In this document: positions 16,059-23,994 of the stretch, piece after piece | Numbering within the stretch: position 1 is the stretch's first letter | Layout: each line of letters starts with the position of its first letter | Assembly: GCA_027489965.1 (NCBI GenBank) | Contig: JAIXZA010000006.1 | Location: 1 to 64,000 of the forward strand | Source of the DNA: Verrucomicrobiaceae bacterium | Lineage (GTDB): Bacteria; Verrucomicrobiota; Verrucomicrobiia; Verrucomicrobiales; Verrucomicrobiaceae | Reading direction: 5' to 3' | Length of the DNA stretch: 64,000 nucleotides | Program-made: the position numbers and the translations under genes | Notes under the pieces: model-generated | What the model was told of the DNA's origin: nothing | Databases searched by the model: none | Seen by the model: only the letters and a program-made list of their open reading frames with translations

Positions 16059-16607
16059 ATGAAGTCCATCCTTCCACTTCTGATCAGCCTCACCATCGGC
16101 ACTGCTTTGTTTGCCGGAGAGAGCCAGACCCAGCTACTTGCCCAGCCGATCCTTGCGCATGGTGGTTCGGAGAGTTGGGGCGCACCTGATGTGGAGTTCA
16201 AGATCGTCGATGTCCCCTTTATTGACTGGCACCACCAAGGCCAACCAGCGTTTCAAGCAATAGCTCAGACTAACCAAGTGCTGACGAACACACCGAGGAG
16301 TATTCCACCCATTGAGAGCAACCTGCTCGCGATGTATGGAATCACGATTGGCGGTATTGACCCAAATTCACAAGAGCTTTGGCTACGCTTGGACTCAGCG
16401 AAGGCGACCAGCGGTTGGCAGACTTCGGTAGAGGATGCAGCATTTGCAGCCATCGAATGCATTCGCATCGTCGCTGATCGCTACAAGAGACGACCGAAGC
16501 TACGGATTTCTGCTCCAGCGAGCGATCAACCGAAGTGGACAGCAATCGCTGAACGCTTCAACAAGCACGACATAGCACGCCCCTTCACCAAAACCCCACC
16601 GAAATAA
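16059..16607 (+). CDS. Cassette 4: exported protein of unknown function
   Basis: 182 residues. MKSILPLLISLTIGTALFAGE is a signal peptide with a likely cleavage after ALFAG. The mature protein has a C-terminal region with periodic pattern (VEDAAFAAIECIRIVADRYKRRPKLRI, seen as two adjacent helices and a strand) that could recall periplasmic binding or ExbD-like folds, but I do not assign one. It starts 15 bp after attC-3 and stops 10 bp before attC-4. No promoter of its own is visible. Confidence 0.72.
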   Translation: MKSILPLLISLTIGTALFAGESQTQLLAQPILAHGGSESWGAPDVEFKIVDVPFIDWHHQGQPAFQAIAQTNQVLTNTPRSIPPIESNLLAMYGITIGGIDPNSQELWLRLDSAKATSGWQTSVEDAAFAAIECIRIVADRYKRRPKLRISAPASDQPKWTAIAERFNKHDIARPFTKTPPK

Positions 16608-16617
16608 GGACCACCAA

Positions 16618-16710
16618 GGCGAACAAAACGGATGCAGGCAACAGCTCGAAGGCTATCTGTCGTGTCAGCAACGTCTTGCGCTCGCCGTCGCCTGATCCGA
16701 AGCGTTAGAC
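16618..16710 (+). other. attC-4 recombination site (93 bp)
   Basis: R'' GGCGAAC (16618-16624) and R' GTTAGAC (16704-16710; fits GTTRRRY). The stem CGGAT-G-CAGGC with GCCTG-ATCCG shows one extrahelical G. The R' box TTAGAC belongs to the next cassette and is the exact complement of that cassette's own R'' (GTCTAA at 17489), which shows that the nitrilase cassette was inserted as a unit. Confidence 0.88.
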
Positions 16711-16733
16711 GATTCTGCGCACGTAGTCCGTTC

Positions 16734-17465
16734 ATGAAAATCAGCATTGCCCAACTCATCGTCGGTCGAGACATCGCCGCGAATCTCAACCGAATGCGGG
16801 CCGTCCTCGAATCCGCCCAGCCCGCCGAGTGGGTTGTCTTTCCTGAAGGCACGCTCTCGGGTTACTTTCCCGATGACGACGGCTTCATGCGCAGCCTCAA
16901 CGGATCAAGTATTGAGGCCGGCATTCAAGAGATTGAGCGCATCGTGAGGACGCGTCAGTGCAACTGCATCTTTGGCTCGGCGACATTTGCGGACGGTGTC
17001 TTGCGCAATTCGGTCGTGACGGTCTCCGCAGACGGCGAGCGCCACGTTTATCATAAGATCGAACTTTCAGGCTTGGACCGCCGCCACTTCACCCCGGGAG
17101 CCGCGTCGGAGGTGATCCGCATCGGCGACCTGACCTTCGGGGTGCTCGCCTGTCGTGAACTGCTCTTTCCGGCCATGTGGTCACGGCTGAAGCAAGCTGG
17201 GGCGCAGATCGTGTTTCACATCAATAACGCCATCCAGCCGCATGACCGGATTTGGAATCACGTCTTCATCTCGCGAGCCATCGAGCAGGGCCTCTTTGTG
17301 TGCAGCGTCAATAACGGTGCTCCGCCGCAGGAGCTTGCGTCGCATCTCGTCGCCCCCTCCGGTCAAGTCTTGCTGAAAACGAAGGCGGGCGGCGATGATC
17401 TTCTCTCAGCAGAGATCAACCTTGCTGACGCGATTCCCGACCTGGCCTTGCGGACCGACTTCTAA
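16734..17465 (+). CDS. Cassette 5: carbon-nitrogen hydrolase (nitrilase superfamily)
   Basis: 243 residues. The catalytic triad of the nitrilase superfamily is present: Glu38 in VVFPEGTLSG, Lys108 in VYHKIELSG, Cys140 in VLACRELLFP. Such enzymes hydrolyse amides or nitriles through a Cys-acyl intermediate; the substrate cannot be read from sequence. It is shorter than typical nitrilases (300+) and nearer the amidase-like branches. It begins 23 bp after attC-4 and ends 23 bp before attC-5. Its attC differs in size and sequence from the resident sites, so this cassette probably came from another integron pool. The longer upstream reading would run through attC-4 and is discarded. Confidence 0.88.
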   Translation: MKISIAQLIVGRDIAANLNRMRAVLESAQPAEWVVFPEGTLSGYFPDDDGFMRSLNGSSIEAGIQEIERIVRTRQCNCIFGSATFADGVLRNSVVTVSADGERHVYHKIELSGLDRRHFTPGAASEVIRIGDLTFGVLACRELLFPAMWSRLKQAGAQIVFHINNAIQPHDRIWNHVFISRAIEQGLFVCSVNNGAPPQELASHLVAPSGQVLLKTKAGGDDLLSAEINLADAIPDLALRTDF

Positions 17466-17488
17466 TCGCCAATGAGACTGACGAAGCG

Positions 17489-17536
17489 TCTAACCAAGCG
17501 CTGCAGCGAACTCGCGGAGCTTGGGGTCGTTCGGCC
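17489..17536 (+). other. attC-5 recombination site, short type (48 bp)
   Basis: R'' GTCTAAC (17489-17495) and R' GTTCGGC (17530-17536). The arms CCAAGC and GCTTGG pair, then GCGA with TCGC around a tiny AC loop, leaving unpaired bases near CTGCA. This is the compact attC form common in environmental integrons and unlike the 93 bp sites of the same array. Confidence 0.83.
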
Positions 17537-17556
17537 AAGTCACAAGCCTACTCGCC

Positions 17557-17787
17557 ATGAAATCACCATTCCGACTAAGAACAGCGATGCGGAGATGGCT
17601 GCCGTGGTTTCTCATCGACCTTGGCATTTGCGGCAAAGGAGACGATTGCGGGAAACATGGCGGCAGACATCAATGGTATAATCAGGACGACGTGCATTCT
17701 GCTTGTTACCATTGCCGCGTCGTTCACGAGGGACAGCTATGGCGGAGCAACACCCCTGCCAATGGAATCAGATCGACAACCGAATGA
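17557..17787 (+). CDS. Cassette 6: unclear small ORF, possibly frameshifted
   Basis: The ATG at 17557, 20 bp after attC-5, opens a 76-residue frame (MKSPFRLRTAMRRWLPWFLID...). Past the ID, the product becomes rich in Cys, His and Trp, which looks out of frame. The next frame at the same place reads FAAKETIAGNMAADINGI and then CILLVTIAASFTRDSYGG, a normal membrane-segment texture, and stays open into attC-6. One base lost near 17622 would join the two parts. Either a short cassette gene with a frameshift or two overlapping small frames; function unknown. Confidence 0.4.
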   Translation: MKSPFRLRTAMRRWLPWFLIDLGICGKGDDCGKHGGRHQWYNQDDVHSACYHCRVVHEGQLWRSNTPANGIRSTTE

Positions 17788-17812
17788 ATCAGCCCAACCA
17801 AACACCCGCAAA

Positions 17813-17837
17813 GGCGAACAAAACGGATGCAGGCAAC
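17813..17837 (+). other. attC-6, truncated left half
   Basis: R'' GGCGAAC (17813-17819) plus AAAACGGATGCAGGCAAC, identical to the left arm of the 93 bp sites; the match ends at ~17837 and the right arm and R' box are absent. The array has been cut here by deletion or insertion, so the next cassette(s) are gone. Confidence 0.8.
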
Positions 17838-18130
17838 GCAGCAGCAGGAACTGAGACTCTATTTTGACGAGGTCCGTCCACGGTGTTGGGAGGTGCAATG
17901 GAGAGTCACCAGGGTCGGATGAGTCGGAGACAACAAAGCAAATGGAGACTCCATTTTACAGGAGAACAGAAAGACAGGATTTACAGGTCAGAACCCATTC
18001 CTGTTCATCCTGCCCTCTTGCGAATCCTGTGATTCAAAAATCGCATCTCGAACGCAACGACAAGTGCCAGTGAGTCGGCTGAATCACTGTTTGCCATTTG
18101 GGGTTCATCGGTGACAAAGTCTGTCCTCCC
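17838..18130. other. Spacer between truncated attC and ABC permease
   Basis: About 290 bp without a supportable gene. Short plus-strand frames here have no family and no ribosome binding site. Two GGAGAC/GAGACT words repeat (17853, 17945). It probably holds the promoter of the permease gene; I cannot point to clear -35/-10 boxes. Confidence 0.4.
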
Positions 18131-19822
18131 ATGTCGCGCACCTTGTCCATTTTGATCTTTGCGGTGATGACGGTGTTTTTTGGCTGCTTTTTTGTCTTTC
18201 CGATTTGGACGACGGTGAAGGTGGCTTTTGAAACCCCGAATCATGAATTCACGCTGCAGTTCATTGGCGAGGTTTTTCAGAATCAGCTGTATCGGGAAGG
18301 GCTCTACAACTCGTTCACGATTGCATTTTGGTCCACGCTGGGCTGCCTGGTCATTGCGCTGCCGCTGGCTGTGCTGTTTGTGCGCTATGACTTCCCAGGC
18401 AAGACGCTGCTCAATAGTCTGGTGCTGACCCCCATGGTTCTGCCGCCCTTTGTGGGGGCGATTGGCGTGAAGGCCATGCTGGGACAGGCGGGAGCCCTGA
18501 ATGCACTGCTCATGAATCTGGGACTGATGAGCCGAGAGCATCCGGTGGATTGGTTGGGCGCTGGTCAAATGCCGGGCATCGTGATCATGGAAGCCCTGCA
18601 TTTGTATCCGATTCTTTATCTCAATGTGGCGGCTTCATTGGCCAATCTCGATCCTGCCTTGGAAGAAGCGGCGGCGAATCTGGGCTGCCCGACTTGGCGG
18701 CGTTTTTGGCGAATCACCTTTCCGCTCATCATGCCGGGAATCTTTGCAGGCGGCACCCTGGTTTTTATCTGGGCCTTCACCGAGTTAGGCGTGCCGCTGG
18801 TCTTTGATTTCGAACGTGTCACAGCCGTGCAGATTTTTCGTTCCCTCAATGATCTGAGCGATAACCCCTTCCCTTACGCGCTGGTCGTGGTGATGCTGGC
18901 CTTCAGCACGCTGATTTATCTGCTCAGTAAAACGCTGTTTGGCAGCAGCAATGCGTCTGGTGGTGGCAAAGCCACGATGGCACGGGAAACGATCCTTTTG
19001 CACCCACTGCCCGGCTGGCTTTGCACAGCCGTCTTTGCCCTCATCACATTCCTTGCCGTGATCCCGCATCTAGGCGTGGTGCTGCTGAGTTTGGCCAAAG
19101 ACTGGTATGGCACGGTCATCCCGCATGAGTTCACGCTCAATCATTATCAGACGGCACTGGGCCATGAGCTCACGCTGAGTTCCATCACCAACAGCCTCAA
19201 GTACTCAGGCATTGCACTGGTGGTGGCTCTGATCCTGGGCACGGGCGTGGCCTATGTGAATGTGCGGACTCGACTCTGGGGACGGCAAATTCTAGACATG
19301 ATGGCCATGCTGCCCTTGGCCGTTCCTGGGGTGGTGGTTGCCTTTGGTTATCTGGCCATGACGCGACCCGGACAGGCCTTTGATTGGCTCATTCTTGGCG
19401 AGGACCCACTCGTCATTCTCGTCATCGCCTATGCGGTGCGGCGCTTGCCTTATATCGTTCGCTCGGCCTCGGCTGGCTTTCAGCAGGTCAGCCCGGCGCT
19501 GGAGGAGGCTGCCCAAAGCCTGGGCGCTAGACCAGAACGTGCGCTTTGGCGGATCACGCTGCCGCTCATCGCGCCGAATCTTCTCGCCGGTGGTCTGCTC
19601 GCCTTTGCCTTTGCCATGCTGGAGGTCAGCGACTCCATGATTCTGTCCCAACAAGCCGCTCATTTTCCCATCACCAAAGCGATCTACTCGCTGATCCTGT
19701 CGCTGGGCAATGGTCCGCAGATTGCCTCAGCCCTTGGCGTCTGGGCCATGATCTTTCTTACCATCACCATTGTTGGCGCCAGCCTGCTACTGGGGAAAAA
19801 ACTCGGCGCGCTGTTTCGCTGA
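18131..19822 (+). CDS. ABC transporter permease, iron(III)/thiamine type (fused two-domain)
   Basis: 563 residues from the ATG at 18131; an upstream in-frame start at 18098 adds a non-hydrophobic leader and is less likely. Two tandem copies of the six-helix permease domain each carry an EAA loop: EEAAANLGCPTWRRFWRI and EEAAQSLGARPERALWRI. This duplicated form is typical of FbpB/ThiP-type importers for Fe3+, thiamine or phosphonates. The binding protein and ATPase are not next to it, so it is an isolated subunit here. It is the first gene after the integron array and converges with the DUF1501 gene, whose stop is adjacent. Confidence 0.92.
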   Translation: MSRTLSILIFAVMTVFFGCFFVFPIWTTVKVAFETPNHEFTLQFIGEVFQNQLYREGLYNSFTIAFWSTLGCLVIALPLAVLFVRYDFPGKTLLNSLVLTPMVLPPFVGAIGVKAMLGQAGALNALLMNLGLMSREHPVDWLGAGQMPGIVIMEALHLYPILYLNVAASLANLDPALEEAAANLGCPTWRRFWRITFPLIMPGIFAGGTLVFIWAFTELGVPLVFDFERVTAVQIFRSLNDLSDNPFPYALVVVMLAFSTLIYLLSKTLFGSSNASGGGKATMARETILLHPLPGWLCTAVFALITFLAVIPHLGVVLLSLAKDWYGTVIPHEFTLNHYQTALGHELTLSSITNSLKYSGIALVVALILGTGVAYVNVRTRLWGRQILDMMAMLPLAVPGVVVAFGYLAMTRPGQAFDWLILGEDPLVILVIAYAVRRLPYIVRSASAGFQQVSPALEEAAQSLGARPERALWRITLPLIAPNLLAGGLLAFAFAMLEVSDSMILSQQAAHFPITKAIYSLILSLGNGPQIASALGVWAMIFLTITIVGASLLLGKKLGALFR

Positions 19823-21178
19823 TCAACCAAACAACCCCGTCAGAGGCTGGCCTTTATCGGCAACAGTGAAGGGGCGTTTGGAGGCGGAGAAAAGAACCTG
19901 ATCGAGGGGTAGCCCGAGAGCATAACCGATGGTGGCGTTAAGGTCGGGGACGTTGACTTTGTTCTCGGTCACTTCGATGCCTTTGTCGGTCTTGCCATAA
20001 ATTTGACCGCCCTGGATGCCGCCACCCCAAAGGGTCGAGCTGAAGGCCTTCGGGTAATGGTCACGACCTGAATTCTGATTGATCTTAGGTGTGCGTCCAA
20101 ACTCGGAAGTGAGGACGACGAGCGTGTCTTTCAGCAGGCCTCGACGCTCCAGATCTCCGAGCAAGGCACCCAGAGCTTTATCCAGCTCAGCGATCTTTTC
20201 AGGAAGACGGGCGTAAATGTCGTTGTGCATGTCCCAACCACCGAGGCTGACTTCAACAAAGCGCACGCCATGCTCGATCAAGCGACGAGCGAGCAAGCAG
20301 CCTTGGCCGAAATTGGTAGCACCGTATTCGCCTTGCAGCTCGGCAGACTCCTGATTGAGATCAAAGGCGATGAGATCGGCACTTTTCATGACTTTAACAG
20401 CGTCTTTATAGACGTCTGAATAAGCACGGACAGCGCTGTGTTTGTAGGTCTCTTCAAAGCCTGCATTCAGCTTCGCAGAGAGTCCGAGACGATAGTCAAA
20501 ATCGGTTTCACCCAGAGTTCCCAGACGCTTGCTGAATTGAAGTCCCGTGCTTGGATTATTGAGCACGAGGGGCTGGAAGCTGGCCTCAAAGAAGCCGCCC
20601 CCTGGATGCTTGCTGTCTCCTGAGATGACGACGGTGCCCGGCAGATCGGGATTACCCTTGCCTTGGAATTTCTGAAGCCAAGCGCCCATGGTGGGATGGC
20701 GAGTGGCTCCGCGCATGGTGTAACCGGTATGCTGGTAATAGTTCCCCTGCTCATGAGCCCCCTGGGTGCTGGTCATGCTGTTGATGATGACACCATGATG
20801 CATGTGCTTGGCCACCGTCGGCAGGCCTTCACCGATTTGCACGCCGTCGGCACTGGTAGGGATGCACTTGGTGTCGCCCATGGTATCAGCCCCAGGCACA
20901 CAACCAAAGGTATCCAGATGCGTCATGCCGCCAGACATGTACAAATAAATGACGTTGCGCGCAGTCGGCACTTGTTTGGCCTTGGAACTGCCTTCGAAGG
21001 CAGCATTCGCGCGCCCGCCAAGCATGGGCAGCACAGAAACACCGAGGCAAGTTTTGGCGATGCCCAGAACGAAGTCGCGGCGGGAAGGTTCGTCGGCTGT
21101 GCGGAGAGCGGAGGGCAGAGGGCGGAGGGCCGAGGGCAAAGGGCAGAGGGCGGAGAGAGGAGGGCGGGGAGAGGACAT
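19823..21178 (-). CDS. DUF1501 secreted protein (Tat)
   Basis: 451 residues. A twin-arginine signal SRRDFVLG lies at residues 32-39 and is followed by a hydrophobic stretch ending ANA. DUF1501 proteins belong to the alkaline-phosphatase-like/sulfatase fold; MSGGMTHLDTFGCVPG (substrate/metal region), GGWDMHND and LVVLTSEFGRTPKIN are typical. They usually pair with a DUF1549/DUF1553 protein, which is the next gene upstream. The first ~27 residues are low-complexity (LCPLPSALRPLPSALR) and are encoded by a GAGGGC-type repeat that also borders the four-helix-bundle gene, so the natural N-terminus may have been altered. Confidence 0.9.
   Translation of the reverse strand: MSSPRPPLSALCPLPSALRPLPSALRTADEPSRRDFVLGIAKTCLGVSVLPMLGGRANAAFEGSSKAKQVPTARNVIYLYMSGGMTHLDTFGCVPGADTMGDTKCIPTSADGVQIGEGLPTVAKHMHHGVIINSMTSTQGAHEQGNYYQHTGYTMRGATRHPTMGAWLQKFQGKGNPDLPGTVVISGDSKHPGGGFFEASFQPLVLNNPSTGLQFSKRLGTLGETDFDYRLGLSAKLNAGFEETYKHSAVRAYSDVYKDAVKVMKSADLIAFDLNQESAELQGEYGATNFGQGCLLARRLIEHGVRFVEVSLGGWDMHNDIYARLPEKIAELDKALGALLGDLERRGLLKDTLVVLTSEFGRTPKINQNSGRDHYPKAFSSTLWGGGIQGGQIYGKTDKGIEVTENKVNVPDLNATIGYALGLPLDQVLFSASKRPFTVADKGQPLTGLFG
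21143..21157 (+). repeat. Inverted repeat, left end of four-helix-bundle insert
   Basis: GCAGAGGGCGGAGAG, an exact reverse complement of 21603-21617. It lies within a longer GGGC/GAGGGC tract (21105-21175). Confidence 0.75.
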
Positions 21179-21227
21179 AGATTTGAAGATTGATTTGTGA
21201 GGTTCTTGTTGTGCAGACTAGGGGCCT

Positions 21228-21629
21228 ATGAAAACGACGTTTCGATTTGAAAAACTGGATGTGTGGAATCGGGCAGCAAATTTAACCCTGCCACTCTTGA
21301 GTTTTGCGGATCAGTTGGAGGATATGAAAAGGTTTAGATTCGCCGAGCAGTTAAGAAGCGCTGTGCTGAGCATCACAAACAACATTGCCGAAGGTTCAGG
21401 AAGCGCCTCAAACAAGGAATTCGCGCATTTCGTCAACATCGCTCGACGTTCAACTTTCGAGGTCGTGAACATGCTGCTCGTCTTCGAGCGCCAGGGCATC
21501 TGCTCGCGTGAGCTGATTGAACCTTGGCTGGCTGAGTTGGAGTCCATAAGTCGAATGCTGGAAGCTTTTCGGAAACGTCTGGCAAGCAGCATCCGGCAGA
21601 TCCTCTCCGCCCTCTGCTCTCTGCTCTAA
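21228..21629 (+). CDS. Four-helix-bundle protein (S23/bAvd-like)
   Basis: 133 residues. Family pattern is clear: FEKLDVWNRAANL at the start, RFAEQLRSAVLSITNNIAEG, SNKEFAHFVNIARRSTFEVVN, ending in a helix. The family includes proteins from 23S rRNA intervening sequences and the Avd accessory of diversity-generating retroelements. No reverse transcriptase is nearby, so it is a stand-alone copy. It lies on the plus strand between two minus-strand genes that normally form one unit, and its last residues (ILSALCSLL) are encoded by the right inverted repeat. Molecular function is not known. Confidence 0.88.
   Translation: MKTTFRFEKLDVWNRAANLTLPLLSFADQLEDMKRFRFAEQLRSAVLSITNNIAEGSGSASNKEFAHFVNIARRSTFEVVNMLLVFERQGICSRELIEPWLAELESISRMLEAFRKRLASSIRQILSALCSLL
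21603..21617 (+). repeat. Inverted repeat, right end of four-helix-bundle insert
   Basis: CTCTCCGCCCTCTGC, the reverse complement of 21143-21157, followed by CTCTGCTCT repeats up to the stop codon at 21629. Together the two copies bracket the four-helix-bundle gene. Confidence 0.75.
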
Positions 21630-21630
21630 G

Positions 21631-23790
21631 CTACTGAATGAAGAGAAACTGGCTGCCCGTGATCAGAGCATGAGTGATGTCTGGAATGGCTTGATTGCCA
21701 CGCTCACGGAGGACGGAATCAAGCGTCGCACTTTCCTGAGGAGTGGGTCGCCGACTGAGCAGGGCCTCATAGAGCAGCGCTACTTTTTGATCAGGCTGAC
21801 CCGCTTTCGCCAGCTGCTGACTGAGCCGTGAAATCGGACTGGTCAGGCTTTCGGCGATGGGACCATTCAGGAGCGTCAAGGCTTGTGGCACCGAGGCATC
21901 TTCATTGGCATTGTCGATCACTTCTCGGTCACTCTGACCAAAAGTGCGCAGAATGTGGCCTGGTCGGGCTGGGCTAGGAAGTTCTGAGGCACGCGCAGCC
22001 ACCATGTTGCTGGCAGCGGCATTTTTCAGGAGGTCTTTACGCTGCTCCTTAGACAGGTTGGCCAAGGTGGTTTTATCCAATTTAGGCCTTTTCATCTCTG
22101 GCTTCTTCTGCGGATTATAGCCTTTGATCAAAGCCTCTGCCCGCTCTTCACCCACAAGGTTTTCCAGCAGGTCATTGGTCGTATCACGGCGCAGTTTGTT
22201 AGCGGCATTGGCCAGCATTTTGGCATCAGCGGGTGAGGCGGCTCCCTTTTCCTTTTGTTCGGCCATTTTAGCACGCAGCTCATCCAGCTTTTGATCGTTG
22301 GCTTTTCGCTGCGCCATGCCTTCCTTCGCAGCGGCGATGATACCTTCAGGACCTTTTTCTTTCATCGTGGTCAGGAAGAGTGATAAATCGTTCATGTATT
22401 GGTGAAGACGTTGATTTTCATCATCCACAGCACCATCCAGATTACCCTTGGTCAGCGTGATGAAGCTATCCCAAACCTGCTCCGCACTCATGCGACGGAG
22501 CATCGGGCCGGTGAAGTGGGAGATCTCGCCCAAAGCAATCTCCTGGGTGCCAGCAGCACGCTGATAGGTGTCCGTGTTGTAGAGCACGCGGAGGAAGGAT
22601 TTCAGTGAATACTGCTTCTCAATCATGAGCTGGGTCAGGTATTCCATCAGCGCGGGATTGGATGGCACGGTCGAGTCGGTCATTTCATCCACAGGTTCAA
22701 TCAACCCAAGACCGAAAACCTTCTTCCACATACGATTGGCGATGACGGTGGTAAACCGTGGATTCTCAGGATTGGCCATCCAATCCGCAAAGGCCTGCAC
22801 GCGAGTCTGACCTTCCTTGGGTTTGGCATCATGCCCAAAGATCGCGCGGGCTTCAATCGTTTGGCCCGGCTTGCCATCGTCGTATTTGTAATCGTCTGGC
22901 AGCATGGGCAGTTTGCCATCATGATTGGTCACCGAGGTGTACCTGAGCGGCTTCATCACATCCCCCAAGGCTTTCCGAACCTGCTGCAGATCTTCGTTCG
23001 ACGCTGAAGGCTTCTTGGCTTCTTCCTTCAGCTTGGCAATCTCTTCCGGATGGGCCTTAACGTAAGCCCGACGCTCTTTAGGTGACATCTTGGCCAGGAA
23101 TTCAGGGAGCTGTTTGCCAGCCTGGGGCTTTTTAGGAATCTTGATTTCGTTCGCGCCGCCGCCCTTGGTATCCATGCCATAAGTGAAGGCGGCCATGCCA
23201 TAGTAGTCCATCTGCGTCCACTTATCGAAGGGATGATTATGGCATTGTGCACAGACAATGCTGGTGCCCAAAAAGACCTGCACGGTGTAGGCCAAGTGAT
23301 CCAGCTTGTTTTCATCCCGCTGATAAAAGCCAATGCTGCCACTGTCCCAGACACCGCCTTCGGTCGTCAGTAGTTTTTTAACCAACTGATCGTAAGGCGT
23401 GTTGGCTTTCAGCTCCTTCTTCATCCATTCCTCATAAGCCTCAGCCGTGATCTTCCCCTTGGTATTGTCCGTGAGGCGGAGCAGATCGGCGAAGTAATTA
23501 AACATGTGGCTGGTGTATCCATCACTGCCCAGAAGGTTATCGATCAACTTAGCCCGTTTTTGGGGATCGTTGCTACTGATGAAATCCTGCCGCTCCTCCA
23601 CAGTCGGGATGCGTCCTGCGATGTCGAGATACAACCGACGCACCAGCACATCATCCGAGGCTGGCGCATTGGCCTGAAGATTATTTTTCTGCCAATCCGC
23701 CGCCAGCAGACTGTCAATCTTAGCCGCTTCAGGCAAAGAGGCAGCGTGCACAGCACAGGCAGTGAGGAAGAGAAGGACGAGCGTTTTCAT
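21631..23790 (-). CDS. DUF1549/DUF1553 secreted protein
   Basis: 719 residues starting at MKTLVLLFLTACAVHA (23790), a good signal peptide; the frame stays open to 23844. DUF1549 covers ~25-260: LLAADWQKNNLQANAPASDD, VRRLYLDIAGRIPTVEE, and a CAQCH motif in SIVCAQCHNHPFDKW. A charged, lysine-rich insert follows, then DUF1553 (FADWMANPENPRFTTVIANR, RMSAEQVWDSFITLT, LRTFGQSDRE). Such proteins are paired with DUF1501 proteins throughout Planctomycetes and Verrucomicrobia. Here a four-helix-bundle gene on the other strand separates the pair. An oxidative or binding role at the cell surface is assumed, not proven. Confidence 0.92.
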   Translation of the reverse strand: MKTLVLLFLTACAVHAASLPEAAKIDSLLAADWQKNNLQANAPASDDVLVRRLYLDIAGRIPTVEERQDFISSNDPQKRAKLIDNLLGSDGYTSHMFNYFADLLRLTDNTKGKITAEAYEEWMKKELKANTPYDQLVKKLLTTEGGVWDSGSIGFYQRDENKLDHLAYTVQVFLGTSIVCAQCHNHPFDKWTQMDYYGMAAFTYGMDTKGGGANEIKIPKKPQAGKQLPEFLAKMSPKERRAYVKAHPEEIAKLKEEAKKPSASNEDLQQVRKALGDVMKPLRYTSVTNHDGKLPMLPDDYKYDDGKPGQTIEARAIFGHDAKPKEGQTRVQAFADWMANPENPRFTTVIANRMWKKVFGLGLIEPVDEMTDSTVPSNPALMEYLTQLMIEKQYSLKSFLRVLYNTDTYQRAAGTQEIALGEISHFTGPMLRRMSAEQVWDSFITLTKGNLDGAVDDENQRLHQYMNDLSLFLTTMKEKGPEGIIAAAKEGMAQRKANDQKLDELRAKMAEQKEKGAASPADAKMLANAANKLRRDTTNDLLENLVGEERAEALIKGYNPQKKPEMKRPKLDKTTLANLSKEQRKDLLKNAAASNMVAARASELPSPARPGHILRTFGQSDREVIDNANEDASVPQALTLLNGPIAESLTSPISRLSQQLAKAGQPDQKVALLYEALLSRRPTPQESATLDSVLRERGNQAIPDITHALITGSQFLFIQ

Positions 23791-23994
23791 GGCACAAGAC
23801 TGTTGATGACTTTTTAAACCACCCCCCGAAACGATGCGTTGCACTCAATCTTCTAAAAAAGTGAGAAAACCATCTTTGTACCTTCCTCATTGAGAGAAGC
23901 ATTTATGCCACGATCAGCTGAATTCATTGATTTTACGGGCCAAGAGCGCCTTTTATTTGTTTCAAAAAATGAATTAAATACCTTCTCTTACCTT

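Larger units (their letters stand above)
14332..17837 (+). mobile_element. Integron cassette array without visible integrase (CALIN-like)
   Basis: About 3.5 kb holding six short genes, all on the plus strand, each followed by an attC-like site. Four complete or truncated sites share a 93 bp consensus that starts AACAAAACGGATGCAGGC and ends GCCTGATCCGAAGCGTT or close variants. In all full copies the AAC of R'' lies exactly 82 bp before the GTT (or ATT) of R'. No intI, attI or Pc promoter is recognisable nearby. The array runs from a GTTCGGC boundary (14332) to a truncated attC (17813-17837). Upstream lies a frameshifted gene; downstream an ABC permease. Known biology: IntI excises and reinserts such cassettes by folding the single bottom strand of attC. 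Confidence 0.87.

Noticed and set aside
17864..18073. Plus-strand frame after the truncated attC, tested as a further cassette gene.
   Set aside because: No attC follows and no domain is present; probably spacer DNA.
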